Positions 15,557 through 23,824 of a DNA stretch of 54,137 nt are shown here, piece by piece. The stretch comes from Oscillospiraceae bacterium (GTDB lineage: Bacteria; Bacillota_A; Clostridia; Oscillospirales; Oscillospiraceae), in NCBI GenBank assembly GCA_017540945.1, contig JAFYAB010000044.1:1-54137 (forward strand). Direction: 5' to 3'. Numbering within the stretch: the first letter of the stretch is position 1; every line of letters begins with the position of its first letter. A model generated the notes under the pieces. It made no database searches and had not been told where the DNA came from. It saw nothing but the letters and a program-made list of their open reading frames with translations. The position numbers and the translations under genes are program-made.

Positions 15557-16579
15557 ATGATCACCTTCGAGAACGACTACTCCTGCGGCGCCCATCCCAA
15601 GGTTTTGGAGCGGCTCTGCGAAACCAACCTGATCCCCCAGCCGGGTTACGGCTTCGACTGTTTTTCCGAGAGCGCCCGGGAGAAGATCCGGGCTGCCTGC
15701 GGCTGTCCCGGAGCTGAAATCTACTTCCTCAGCGGCGGCACCCAGACCAACGCCGTGGTGCTGGCCTCCCTGCTCAAGCCCTGGGAGGGCGTGATCGCCG
15801 CCCAGACCGGCCACATCCACGTCCACGAGGCGGGAGCCCCCGAGGCTCTGGGGGCCAAGGTCCTGGCCCTGCCGGAGCACGCGGGCAAGATCGACCCGGA
15901 CGAGCTGCGGGCCCTGACCGCCGCCCTGCTGGCCGACGAGAACGTGGAGCATATGGTCTACCCCGGGGCGGTCTATATTTCCCACCCCACGGAATGGGGC
16001 ACCCTCTACACCCGGGCGGAGCTGGAAATAATCTCCGCCATCTGCCGGGAATTCGGCATGCGGCTCTATCTGGACGGGGCAAGGCTGGCCTACGGCCTGG
16101 CGGCCAGGGACACGGACGTGGATCTGCCTCTGATCGCCTCCCTCTGCGACGCCTTTTACATCGGCGGCACCAAGTGCGGCGCCCTCTGCGGCGAGGCGGT
16201 GGTCTTCCCCCGGCAGGCTCCGGCCCACTTCGTCAACTTCATCAAGAAGCACGGGGCTCTGATGGCCAAGGGCCGGCTCTGCGGCGTCCAATTCGACGCC
16301 CTCTTTTCCGACGGTCTCTACTGGGCGATCGGCCGCCGGGGCGTGGAGACCGCCGAGCGGCTGAAAAAGCTGCTGGCAAAACACAGGATCCCCTGCTTCA
16401 TGGACACCCCCACCAACCAACAGTTCGCCATCCTGGAGAACAGGCGCTATCAGGCCCTGCGGGAGAAGGTTCCCCTCAGCTTCTGGTCCAACCCGGACCC
16501 GGATCACACGGTGGTCCGCTTCGCCACCGCCTGGTACACCACGGACGAGTATCTGGAAACCCTGGACAAGCTCCTCTGA
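15557..16579 (+). CDS. Low-specificity L-threonine aldolase-type PLP enzyme (beta-eliminating lyase family)
   Basis: A 340-residue fold-type-I PLP enzyme. ENDYSCGAHPKVLERL is the typical N-terminal substrate segment; FLSGGTQTNAVVL binds the PLP phosphate; RLYLDGARLAYG carries the Asp that contacts the pyridine nitrogen; FYIGGTKCGAL holds the Schiff-base lysine, Lys206. Length and order match threonine aldolases, which cleave L-threonine or L-allo-threonine to glycine and acetaldehyde. Related beta-eliminating lyases share these motifs, so the substrate is probable rather than certain. The ATG at 15557 is chosen over the upstream TTG because GAGGT lies just before it. The gene is monocistronic with a strong terminator. 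Confidence 0.87.
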   Translation: MITFENDYSCGAHPKVLERLCETNLIPQPGYGFDCFSESAREKIRAACGCPGAEIYFLSGGTQTNAVVLASLLKPWEGVIAAQTGHIHVHEAGAPEALGAKVLALPEHAGKIDPDELRALTAALLADENVEHMVYPGAVYISHPTEWGTLYTRAELEIISAICREFGMRLYLDGARLAYGLAARDTDVDLPLIASLCDAFYIGGTKCGALCGEAVVFPRQAPAHFVNFIKKHGALMAKGRLCGVQFDALFSDGLYWAIGRRGVETAERLKKLLAKHRIPCFMDTPTNQQFAILENRRYQALREKVPLSFWSNPDPDHTVVRFATAWYTTDEYLETLDKLL

Positions 16580-16581
16580 GC

Positions 16582-16626
16582 AACGATCACCCATCCCGCG
16601 GCGCCGCGGGATGGGTGATCGTTTTC
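16582..16626 (+). terminator. Strong terminator after the threonine aldolase gene
   Basis: A stem of about 19-20 bp (ATCACCCATCCCGCGGC / GCCGCGGGATGGGTGAT, extended by AACG/CGTT) followed by a T-rich tract. Confidence 0.85.
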
Positions 16627-16645
16627 GTTTGATGCGCTGCAGGCC

Positions 16646-17668
16646 TTATCCAAATTGATACATGGTCCGACTCAGCCATTCCTTCTCGGCCCGCAGCACT
16701 GTGGACGGGAAGCTGCTGTGGTTGGGGGCGTCGGGGAAAGCCTGGGTCTCCAGGCAGAGGCCCTGCCTTTTTTGGTAGACAGCTCCGTCCTTGCCCCGCA
16801 GCCCCGCGGGGATGTAGTTGCCGGAATAGAACTGGATGCCCGGGCGGTCGGTATAGACCGTCATCACGACGCCGCTCTTGGCGGCCCAGAGCTTGGCGGC
16901 GGCCCGGAAGGGGGCCTCCCCGGGATCGATCACGTAATTGTGATCGTAGCCCCCCGCCAGCCGCAGCTGCTCCTCCTCGCCGTCCATTCGCTCTCCCAGG
17001 CGCACCGGCTTGGTGAGATCCATGGCCGAGCCGCTGACGGCCCGAATGGCGCCTGTGGGGATGGAGTGGGCGTCAATGGGGGTAAAGCTCTTGGCAAAGA
17101 GCTGGATCCGGTGTTCCGCGACGGAGCCGCTGTCGTGGCCGTCCAGGTTGAAATAGCTGTGGTTCGTGAGATTGCAGATCGTGTCCTTCTGACTGACGGC
17201 CCGGTACTCGATGAGCAGGGCGTTGCGGTCCAGCCAGTAGGTCACCGCCGCGTTGAGGTCGCCGGGGAAACCGCCCCGCCCGTCCGGGTGGGTACAGAGC
17301 AAGGTCACCGCCTCCTCCGAGGCGGCCATCACATCCCAGAGCTGCCGGTTCAAGCCCTCAAAGCCGCTGTGCAGGTTGTTCTCCCCCTCGTTGCGGTCCA
17401 GGCTCAGCCGTTGCTTCCCCAGGGAGATCGTCGAACCGCCGATCCGGTTGGCGTTGGGGCCCACCGTGGCGCCGATGTAGCTGTCCTGGTTGACATAATC
17501 TTCCACCGTATCAAAGCCCAGGACCACGTCCACGGGCTTCCCTTCCCGGTCGGGGACCTTCAGGGAGCGCAGGGTCGCGCCGTAGGTCAGTATTTCACAG
17601 CTCAGTTTTCCGTTGTCCAGGCGAATGCAGTCCACCTGTCTGCCTTTGAACATCCCGAATGCGGTCAT
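16646..17668 (-). CDS. galM: Aldose 1-epimerase (galactose mutarotase)
   Basis: A 340-residue GalM-type enzyme, cytosolic, interconverting alpha and beta anomers of hexoses ahead of galactose/glucose metabolism. GPNANRI and HSGFEGLNRQLW are family signatures; TNHSYFNLDGH holds the catalytic His; LCLETQAFPDAPNH holds the catalytic Glu near the C-terminus. The start is the ATG at 17668 (GGGAGG 8 bases upstream, MTAFGMFKGRQ). It lies 35 bases after the transglutaminase-like gene, so it could be the last gene of the moxR operon, though the functional tie is weak. It probably works with the nearby glycan enzymes (GH13, GH2, glgP). Confidence 0.93.
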   Translation of the reverse strand: MTAFGMFKGRQVDCIRLDNGKLSCEILTYGATLRSLKVPDREGKPVDVVLGFDTVEDYVNQDSYIGATVGPNANRIGGSTISLGKQRLSLDRNEGENNLHSGFEGLNRQLWDVMAASEEAVTLLCTHPDGRGGFPGDLNAAVTYWLDRNALLIEYRAVSQKDTICNLTNHSYFNLDGHDSGSVAEHRIQLFAKSFTPIDAHSIPTGAIRAVSGSAMDLTKPVRLGERMDGEEEQLRLAGGYDHNYVIDPGEAPFRAAAKLWAAKSGVVMTVYTDRPGIQFYSGNYIPAGLRGKDGAVYQKRQGLCLETQAFPDAPNHSSFPSTVLRAEKEWLSRTMYQFG

Positions 17669-17703
17669 ATCAGATCCTCCCATCGTATCTTTGCCCGGCT
17701 CTG

Positions 17704-19869
17704 TCAGATGACGGCCAGGATATATTTGCACAAAAACCGTTTCCAGAGACCGCCTCTGTCCAGGCGGTTGCGCTGCTGGGCGTAAACCTGGCGCAGGCAC
17801 AGCAGCTCGTTGTCCGTAAGCTCGTGCTGGCTGAAGACGGCCTTATAGGCCAGCTCCCTGGCCTCCGCGGGAATGGCGCCGCCGCCCAGCTTTTGCAGGC
17901 GGAGCATCCGCCGGTAGAGCAGCCGGGCCTTCTCGTTGCCCTTGGCGCCCTGGAGCCGTCGTTCCCAGAGCCGCAGCGCCAGCCGGCGCCGCCCCAGCGC
18001 CAGGAGCGGAACGCCGATCACCGCAAACGCAATCCACAGCGCCTTCAGGCTCTGCGGATCCATGCCCTTCCCCCCGGAGCCCTCGGGCCCGGAAGCGTCC
18101 TCCGGATCCTTGCTGGGTCTGGGCGCCTCCGTGGATGGCACGGGACGACTGGGCCGCGTGATCTCCGGGTCCTCGGAGCCGTTGGAGCGCGTGGCTTCCG
18201 TCGAGGGCTCCGTATGAACAACGGGGTCGTTCCCGCTGCCCTGCCCCCAACCGTTGAACTCCGTAGCGTCGTCCGGGGTGGGCTCCACCACAATCCAGCA
18301 GCCCCGGACCCAGATCTCCACCCAGGCGTGGGCCTGCAGGTTGGTGACCGTGACGGTCTTGTTGGCGACGGCGGAGCAGACATAGCCGGAAACATAGCGG
18401 GCCGGAACCCCCAGGGCCCGGAGCAGCGCCGTGCAGGCGGTGGCATAGTGGACGCAGTAGCCCTCCTCTGCGTCGTTGAGGAACCAGGTGCAGAAATCCA
18501 CGTCCCGGGGCGCTTGGGCGGGATTGCGGCTGTAAGCCGCGCAGCGGGAGATCCGGGCGGCTGCCTTCCGTGCCAGGTTCTCCTGTGCGCTCATGGCCGT
18601 CTCGCCGCCGTAGAGCAGGTAGTCGCGGAGATCCGTGGACTCTCCCTGCGCCTCCCACCAGGCCAACACCCCGCTGCGGGTCTGCCCGGGCAGATACAGG
18701 CAGCTGTCAGACACCCAGCGCTCATAGAGACCATTGGAGGGCGGCTGTATCGCGGAGCTCGTATACTGCATGGTATATTGGGTCAGTTCCTCCGGATTGC
18801 TCAGGTAGGCGTCGGAAACCTGCACGCCGCCGGCGGGCAGACTTGTGAGCTGATAGGTGGTATACAGGGCGTCCTCCGGCTTCACGGTCTCGATGGTCAG
18901 CGTTGCCTCGCGGCTCTGGCCCAGGCAGGGGAAGAGGACGGAGCTGTCCCAGTTGTGCTCCGTGTCCCGGGTCCAGCTGCGGCCGTCAAAATTCGTGTAG
19001 CCGCAGCCTCGCAGGTAGAGATAGTCGTTTCGGGTGGAGCGGGCCCGCAGCACCGCGACCGGGTGGTTGGGCAGAGCGCCCAGCTCCGCCAGCGTAATCT
19101 CCTCCGGGTTGCCGCTCAGACCGGCCCGGATATTGCCCCGGTTGCTCTGGGTCTGGCCCCATTGGCGCATCTCCTGCGTGAGCTCCTCCCAGGAAAGCGG
19201 GGGCGTATAGCGCTCCTGCGGGAAGATCAGCAGCAGCAAACCCAGCAGGGCCGCCGAAAGCAGGGCTGCCAGAGCTACGGCCTTCCCCTGCTCCCCCGTG
19301 CCCCGCCGCCGGACTGACTGGCTGAAGGCCTGGGTGAGAAGGGAGAATACCGCCGCCAGCAGGGGCAGCAGGGCGGGCGGCGTATCCGTCAGAATAAAGC
19401 AGGGCAGGATCCCGGGCAGCAGGGCCAGGACCGCGGGGAACGTCCGCCGCCAGAGCCGCACCGCCAGGCTGCACAGATAGGTCTCCAGCACCGCCAGCGC
19501 CGCCAGTGCAGGCAGGACGCCCTCCGGGCTGGTGGGATCCCGGGGCAGAAAGTCGATGACCTGGTCATAGCCCAGGGCGTAACGCCGTCCCAGCTCCCCC
19601 CAGAGGTTCCGGAAGCCCTCGACCAGCTCTCCGCGAAGCAGCAGGGCCGCGAGCACCAGAAGGACCAGGACGCCCAGGGCGTACCAGCGCCCCGGCTTGC
19701 CCCGGAAAACCAGACAGAAGAGCAGGGCCATTCCGGGCACGAGGAACCACAGCCCCGGAGGCTCCGGCAGGGAAAAGGCCGTCAGCAAACAGAGCAGAGA
19801 GCCCAGGACCCCAACGCAAACCAGGGCCCAGTCCAGCAGAAAACAGATGACGCTGTGAGCTTTCTTCAT
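17704..19869 (-). CDS. Multipass membrane protein with transglutaminase-like domain
   Basis: A 721-residue protein. Four to six hydrophobic segments fill the first ~230 residues (for example VICFLLDWALVCVGVLGSLLCLL). A transglutaminase-like cysteine-protease fold follows, with Cys472 (GYCVHYATACTALL), His514 (LQAHAWVEIW) and an Asp near 529 (VEPTPDD) as the triad. A Pro/Ser/Thr-rich linker (about 550-600) leads to another membrane segment and a cytoplasmic tail of about 100 residues (DUF4129-like position). The start is the ATG at 19869, in a 4-base ATGA overlap with the DUF58 gene. The moxR-DUF58-transglutaminase trio is widespread; function is not settled (envelope protein maturation or chaperoning is the usual proposal). 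Confidence 0.88.
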   Translation of the reverse strand: MKKAHSVICFLLDWALVCVGVLGSLLCLLTAFSLPEPPGLWFLVPGMALLFCLVFRGKPGRWYALGVLVLLVLAALLLRGELVEGFRNLWGELGRRYALGYDQVIDFLPRDPTSPEGVLPALAALAVLETYLCSLAVRLWRRTFPAVLALLPGILPCFILTDTPPALLPLLAAVFSLLTQAFSQSVRRRGTGEQGKAVALAALLSAALLGLLLLIFPQERYTPPLSWEELTQEMRQWGQTQSNRGNIRAGLSGNPEEITLAELGALPNHPVAVLRARSTRNDYLYLRGCGYTNFDGRSWTRDTEHNWDSSVLFPCLGQSREATLTIETVKPEDALYTTYQLTSLPAGGVQVSDAYLSNPEELTQYTMQYTSSAIQPPSNGLYERWVSDSCLYLPGQTRSGVLAWWEAQGESTDLRDYLLYGGETAMSAQENLARKAAARISRCAAYSRNPAQAPRDVDFCTWFLNDAEEGYCVHYATACTALLRALGVPARYVSGYVCSAVANKTVTVTNLQAHAWVEIWVRGCWIVVEPTPDDATEFNGWGQGSGNDPVVHTEPSTEATRSNGSEDPEITRPSRPVPSTEAPRPSKDPEDASGPEGSGGKGMDPQSLKALWIAFAVIGVPLLALGRRRLALRLWERRLQGAKGNEKARLLYRRMLRLQKLGGGAIPAEARELAYKAVFSQHELTDNELLCLRQVYAQQRNRLDRGGLWKRFLCKYILAVI

Positions 19870-20822
19870 GGCGTGTTCCCCCCGTTCCGGCCCACCGGAC
19901 AGATCCAATCCGCCTGCAAGGGCAAGGGCCAGGGCAGATCCAGGGACTCCTCCGGCGCCAGGCAGGCGGCCCGCAGGGCCTCCATGCCGTCCTCCTGACA
20001 GCAAATGCTCTGCTCCCGCAGCTGGGCGCCGTCCATCCAGACCGCAGAATGGGGGATGCCGTTTTCCAGCAGCCAGCGGAAGAGCCAACGGAAATTGCCC
20101 AGCGTCTCAGCCCGGCTCTCCGAACCCCGGGGCGTCCGCAGGGCCAGAATCACCCGGCGCCGCACGGGTTCCAGCGCTTCCCGGACAATGAGCTGGTCGG
20201 TCTTCAGAGACAGCTTCCAGTGGATGTCCTTCACCGGATCGCCGGGGCGGTAGCTCCGGTGCTCGTGCTGCTCGGCAGAGCCGCCGCCCGGCTTGGGCTT
20301 CATCTGCTGTTGAAGGAACTGCTCCAGCCGGGGCATGGGCGTGGGAGTCCGCTCCGGCGGCAGGATGGCCATGGGTTCCGGCGCGGGCAGCTTCATGGGC
20401 AGACGGAACAGGCCCAAAGCGTCATAGACGCGGCCCCGACGGAACTCCGCGGACAAAAAGCCGCAGGAATCCGTGGGCAGCGCAAGGACGCCGTCTGTTC
20501 TGGTCAGACGGCTGAGATAGCGGAGGTCCTTGTTGTGGTCACGGGTGCGGAGGTTCAGTCGGATCTGCACGTCCGGCAGGGGCAGGACCCGCCAGGAATG
20601 GAGCCGTAAGTGGAGCGCGGCCGGGGCGTTCTGCTCCACGGTCTCCGCCATAACGGCGTCCAGCCGGCAGGACAGCATGGCCGGCAGCGAAAGGAGCAGA
20701 CTCAGGATCGGCAGGGCCAGGATCAGCACCAGCAGCAGCCAGGAAAACCAGGTGGCGCTGGCAAAATAGTAGACCACGCTCAGGACCAGCAGAGCTCCGT
20801 AGAGCAATCGGTTGACAGCCAT
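19866..20822 (-). CDS. DUF58 domain protein
   Basis: A 318-residue protein with two N-terminal membrane helices (about 5-45: LLYGALLVLSVVYYFAS, WLLLVLILALPILSLLL) and a cytoplasmic von Willebrand-like DUF58 domain. The DUF58 signature YRPGDPVKDIHWKLSLKT followed by QLIVREAL lies near residues 190-215. The ATG at 20822 is preferred (GGGAG 7 bases upstream) over a TTG two codons earlier. It sits 2 bases after the moxR stop and overlaps the transglutaminase gene by 4 bases, so all three are co-translated. DUF58 proteins are thought to be the substrate or adaptor of the MoxR ATPase. Confidence 0.9.
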   Translation of the reverse strand: MAVNRLLYGALLVLSVVYYFASATWFSWLLLVLILALPILSLLLSLPAMLSCRLDAVMAETVEQNAPAALHLRLHSWRVLPLPDVQIRLNLRTRDHNKDLRYLSRLTRTDGVLALPTDSCGFLSAEFRRGRVYDALGLFRLPMKLPAPEPMAILPPERTPTPMPRLEQFLQQQMKPKPGGGSAEQHEHRSYRPGDPVKDIHWKLSLKTDQLIVREALEPVRRRVILALRTPRGSESRAETLGNFRWLFRWLLENGIPHSAVWMDGAQLREQSICCQEDGMEALRAACLAPEESLDLPWPLPLQADWICPVGRNGGNTP

Positions 20823-20824
20823 GG

Positions 20825-21754
20825 TCAAACTCCCGGCGCCCGGATCTGGGAGAGCAGCTCTGTAAGTAGCTGCTCCTCCCGCTGGCCCTGGGCCTGGGCG
20901 TCCGCCGACAGCAGCAGGCGGTGGGCCACCGTGCCGGCGAAGACCGTCTGCACGTCCTCCGGCAGCACATAGTCCCGGCCGTTCATCAGCGCCGCGGCCT
21001 TGGCCATGGAGACCACCGCCAGGGTGGCCCGGGGGCTGGCGCCCCGCTGGATCTGGGGGTGATTGCGGGTCTGACTCACCAGAGAGACCACATAATTCAC
21101 CACCGTGTCCTTGATATAGACCCGGCTCACCGCGTCCTGCATGGCGGCCAGCTCTGTCCGGTTCACCACCTGGTTCACCTGGTCCAGGGGATTGACGCCC
21201 CCCTGCCGGGCCATGACCATATTCAGCTCATCCTTGGCCTTGGGATAGCCCACGGAGAGGCGCACGGTGAAGCGGTCCATCTGGGAATCCGGCAGCAGCT
21301 GCGTGCCCGCGGCGCCGGTGGGATTCTGGGTGGCGATGACCGTAAAGGGCCGCGGCAGGGGGTGGGTCACACCATCCACGGTGACCTGGCCCTCCTCCAT
21401 GGCCTCCAGAAGAGCGGACTGGGTCCGGGAGGTGGCCCGGTTCAGCTCGTCGGCCAGGAACAGGTTGCAGAGGATGGCGCCCTTCTGATAGATCATCTTG
21501 CCGCTCTGCTTGTCATAGACGGAGTAGCCCGTGATGTCGGAGGGCAGCACGTCGGGGTTGAACTGCACCCGTCCGTAGTCCAGACCCAGGGCCCGGGAAA
21601 AGGCCACGGCGATGGTGGTCTTGCCCACGCCGGGGATATCCTCCAGCAGCACATTGCCGTTGGCCAGAATGGTCATCAGGATCCAGATCAGCACCTGGTC
21701 CTTGCCCTGGACCGCCTTTCGCAGCTCCGCGATGATTTTTTGAACGATACTCAT
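20825..21754 (-). CDS. moxR: MoxR-family AAA+ ATPase
   Basis: A 309-residue AAA+ protein. Walker A is PGVGKTT (Lys45), Walker B LFLADE (Asp102-Glu103), sensor 1 VIATQNP, and the arginine-finger/sensor-2 region lies around GASPRATLAVV. It is a cytosolic chaperone-like ATPase, proposed to remodel or insert metal into partner proteins; partners are encoded directly downstream (DUF58 and transglutaminase). The start is the ATG at 21754 (GGGAG about 10 bases upstream); an in-frame start at 21784 would add 10 residues without a good site. A cluster of small dyads lies just upstream (21772-21797). Confidence 0.93.
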   Translation of the reverse strand: MSIVQKIIAELRKAVQGKDQVLIWILMTILANGNVLLEDIPGVGKTTIAVAFSRALGLDYGRVQFNPDVLPSDITGYSVYDKQSGKMIYQKGAILCNLFLADELNRATSRTQSALLEAMEEGQVTVDGVTHPLPRPFTVIATQNPTGAAGTQLLPDSQMDRFTVRLSVGYPKAKDELNMVMARQGGVNPLDQVNQVVNRTELAAMQDAVSRVYIKDTVVNYVVSLVSQTRNHPQIQRGASPRATLAVVSMAKAAALMNGRDYVLPEDVQTVFAGTVAHRLLLSADAQAQGQREEQLLTELLSQIRAPGV

Positions 21755-21771
21755 GCTTTGATGTCTCCCTT

Positions 21772-21797
21772 TTGTACAGTACAATAGGTTTCCCTAT
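21772..21797. promoter_or_regulatory. Pair of small palindromes upstream of moxR
   Basis: TTGTACAGTACAA (21772-21784) and ATAGGTTTCCCTAT (21784-21797) are two abutting dyads in the leader/promoter zone of moxR. They may be an operator; no regulator can be named. Confidence 0.4.
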
Positions 21798-21813
21798 CTA
21801 TTAGGACGTAAAA

Positions 21814-21842
21814 CAGCGGGGATCGGTTCCCCGATCCCCGCT
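21814..21842 (-). terminator. Terminator-like hairpin after the M14 peptidase gene
   Basis: Stem AGCGGGGATCGG / CCGATCCCCGCT with a short loop. It separates the M14 gene (stop at 21858) from the moxR operon; the T-tract is poor. Confidence 0.65.
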
Positions 21843-21857
21843 ATTATACACAATTTT

Positions 21858-23066
21858 TCAGCCTTCCGCAAGTCCCAGCGTCAAAATACCCAGATTGCGC
21901 CGGTAGATCTCGTCGAACTGGGACAGGGGCAGCGGATTCTCCCCCATGCCCACCTCGATGGTATACCCCGGACGGTCCCGGGTGAGAATGAACCAGTCCT
22001 TGTAGCCCGCAAAGCCTGAGGCGTAGGGCACATCCTCCAGGCTGTAGCCCGAGACCGCGGCGAAACGCTCCCCCAGTTCCCGGGCGCCGGGAGGCTCCAT
22101 GCTCAGGAATTTCCAGAAAATCACGCTGCCCTGGCTGTGATAGCTCAGGCTCAGCCCCGGCTCCGTCCGCTCCGTCAGGCGGGCCAGAGCCTCGCTCTCC
22201 GGCTCCGAGAGGGGCCCCGTCCCCACGTAATCCCGGGGACCGGGACGGGTGTAGCCCTGGGCAAATTTGATCTCCCGGGCCTGTTCCCAGCGGGCGGGAT
22301 AGTTCAGGTTCAGATCCACCCCCCGGAGATTGGCCTTCCAGCCCTCGGGGAAGGGAATGGCCGGATAGCTGTCCGCCAGGGCCCGGGCCTCCGCCCAGCC
22401 GGGCTCCCCTTCCCGCAGCCCGCCGGTCACCAGCTCCACCCCGTCCGGGTTCACCATGGGAACCAGCTCCAGGGTCGTGCGCTGATAGAGGGCCTGGGCG
22501 GAGAAGCCAAAGATCCGCCCGTTCTCCGAGACGGCCCGGGCGTAGCTCTCCAGAAACTTCAGCAGCAGCGGCGTGGTGATCCACTCGTTGGCGTGGTGGG
22601 CGGCGTTGTAGAGGACCCGGCGGGGCCCCAGACCCACAGTGATCCGGGGGATCTTCCGGCCATAGGCCGTCTCTCCGATGTTCCGCAGACCCAGGAAAGG
22701 ATAGCGGGCTCTCAGCCCCTCCAGACAGAGGCTCAGCAGCTCATAGGTAAAGGGCAGGTCCGTGGGCACCAGGTCGAAGCCCAGGGGCACCGTCAACAGC
22801 TGCCCCACGTAGAGCCGCAGCGGGTCCTGATTGGGGTTGGCGGTGATCAGAGCCCGGACCGTGGTGCCATAGCGGGCCGCGATGCGGGTATAGTTGTCCC
22901 CCGGGACCGTGGAGTAGACGCGATAGCCCCGCAGCCAGGGCAGCAGGGCTGCCCAGGTGGGTCCATCCGCCCGCCCCGTGGGCGGCAATCCCTCCCGCCG
23001 CTGAAATTCCGCCAGATTCGGCGCTTCCGCCCTCCGCAATGCGAGCTCGTACAGTTCCATTTCCAT
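21858..23066 (-). CDS. M14 family zinc peptidase with peptidoglycan-binding and LysM modules
   Basis: A 402-residue protein. Residues about 5-45 look like a PG_binding_1 module (LAEFQRREGLPPTGRADGPTWAALLPWL), 47-95 are a LysM (RVYSTVPGDNYTRIAARYGTTVRALITAN), and 105-400 are an M14 carboxypeptidase domain. Zinc ligands are His158 and Glu161 (HHANEWITT) and a His near 310 (LSYHSQG); catalytic Glu371 lies in GYTIEVGMG; VNPDGVEL is a family signature. The architecture matches gamma-D-glutamyl-(L)-meso-diaminopimelate peptidases acting on wall peptides, including spore-associated ones. No signal peptide is visible, so it may act on internalised muropeptides or in the forespore. It is divergent from the TetR operon. 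Confidence 0.9.
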   Translation of the reverse strand: MEMELYELALRRAEAPNLAEFQRREGLPPTGRADGPTWAALLPWLRGYRVYSTVPGDNYTRIAARYGTTVRALITANPNQDPLRLYVGQLLTVPLGFDLVPTDLPFTYELLSLCLEGLRARYPFLGLRNIGETAYGRKIPRITVGLGPRRVLYNAAHHANEWITTPLLLKFLESYARAVSENGRIFGFSAQALYQRTTLELVPMVNPDGVELVTGGLREGEPGWAEARALADSYPAIPFPEGWKANLRGVDLNLNYPARWEQAREIKFAQGYTRPGPRDYVGTGPLSEPESEALARLTERTEPGLSLSYHSQGSVIFWKFLSMEPPGARELGERFAAVSGYSLEDVPYASGFAGYKDWFILTRDRPGYTIEVGMGENPLPLSQFDEIYRRNLGILTLGLAEG

Positions 23067-23157
23067 ACCTCCGTCGTGGATTGTTACAGTGTATGCGGCG
23101 GGAGCGGAAGAAATCCGTATCGCGTTTGCACAGTCCGTGACTTCCGGGTTTAGGACC

Positions 23158-23186
23158 TTGACAAACGGACCCCCGCGTAGTAAAAT
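23158..23186 (+). promoter_or_regulatory. Sigma-A promoter of the TetR-ABC operon
   Basis: TTGACA (23158-23163), 17-base spacer, TAAAAT (23181-23186). The -10 box lies inside the large palindrome, so a bound repressor would block RNA polymerase directly. Confidence 0.8.
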
Positions 23187-23212
23187 AACATATGTTATTT
23201 TACTGCGCGGGG
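23171..23212. promoter_or_regulatory. 42-bp near-perfect palindromic operator upstream of the TetR gene
   Basis: Arms CCCCGCG-T-AGTAAAATAACAT and ATGTTATTTTACT-G-CGCGGGG are complementary over 20 of 21 positions, with a perfect 26-bp AT-rich core centred on 23191/23192. It covers the -10 and transcription start and ends 9 bases before the TetR ATG. A self-regulating TetR operator is the simplest reading; as RNA it could also form a hairpin close to the start. Confidence 0.8.
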
Positions 23213-23221
23213 GGATTCTTT

Positions 23222-23779
23222 ATGGCTGCGCCCATCAAGATCACGGAGCAGGCGCTCTTGGAGGCCGCCCTGGACCTGGTCCGGGAGCGGGGAATGGAGG
23301 CGCTGAACGCCCGCGCCCTGGCGGCAGCCCTGGGCTGCTCCACCCAGCCCATCTTCCGGCTCTACCCCGGCATGGAGGCCTTGCGCCGGGCGGTGCTGGA
23401 AACGGCGCTGGCGGTCTACCACCGGGACCGGGCCGCCCGGGTCGCCGCCTCCCCGGAGCCGCCCTACAAGGCGGCAGGACTGGCCTATATCAGCTTTGCC
23501 CGGGAGGAGCCCGCCCTCTTTCGCCTGCTCTTCATGCGCAGCCGCAGCGGTGAGCAGGACAGCCCCGAGGTGGCGGACTGGGCCTCGGATACGGCTCTGG
23601 CCGGGTCCGTCACAGGCTTGGCGGGAGCCGAGGCGGAGCTCTTCCATCTGGAAATGTGGGCCGTCGTCCACGGCGTCGCCGTCATGGCGGCCACGGGCTA
23701 TCTGACCCTGGACGAAGCCACCGTCAGCCGGATGCTGACGGACGTATACTGGGGGATCCGGTCAAATAATACCCCGTAG
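23222..23779 (+). CDS. TetR/AcrR-family transcriptional regulator
   Basis: A 185-residue regulator. The N-terminal helix-turn-helix is ALLEAALDLVRERGMEALN...RALAAALGCSTQPIFRLYPG, with PIFRLYPG in the place of the usual SLYRHFPS-type recognition helix end. The C-terminal half is a ligand-binding helical domain of the TetR_C_33 type (EEPALFRLLFM, FHLEMWAVVHGVAVM). The start is the ATG at 23222 behind a GGGGGG-type site; the upstream in-frame codons lie in the operator. It heads an operon with an ABC exporter and likely represses it through the palindrome at 23171-23212 until a drug-like ligand binds. Ligand unknown. Confidence 0.88.
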   Translation: MAAPIKITEQALLEAALDLVRERGMEALNARALAAALGCSTQPIFRLYPGMEALRRAVLETALAVYHRDRAARVAASPEPPYKAAGLAYISFAREEPALFRLLFMRSRSGEQDSPEVADWASDTALAGSVTGLAGAEAELFHLEMWAVVHGVAVMAATGYLTLDEATVSRMLTDVYWGIRSNNTP

Positions 23780-23803
23780 GGGCGCTCATTGAGCGCCCGC
23801 ATT
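23777..23803. repeat. Short inverted repeat between TetR and ABC genes
   Basis: GTAGGGGCGCTCA / TGAGCGCCC hairpin in the 45-base gap. It resembles the GTAGGGGC... intergenic element seen at about 38.65 kb and may tune read-through or mRNA stability inside the operon. Confidence 0.5.
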
Positions 23804-23824
23804 CGGATACTGGGAGGTTTGTAT

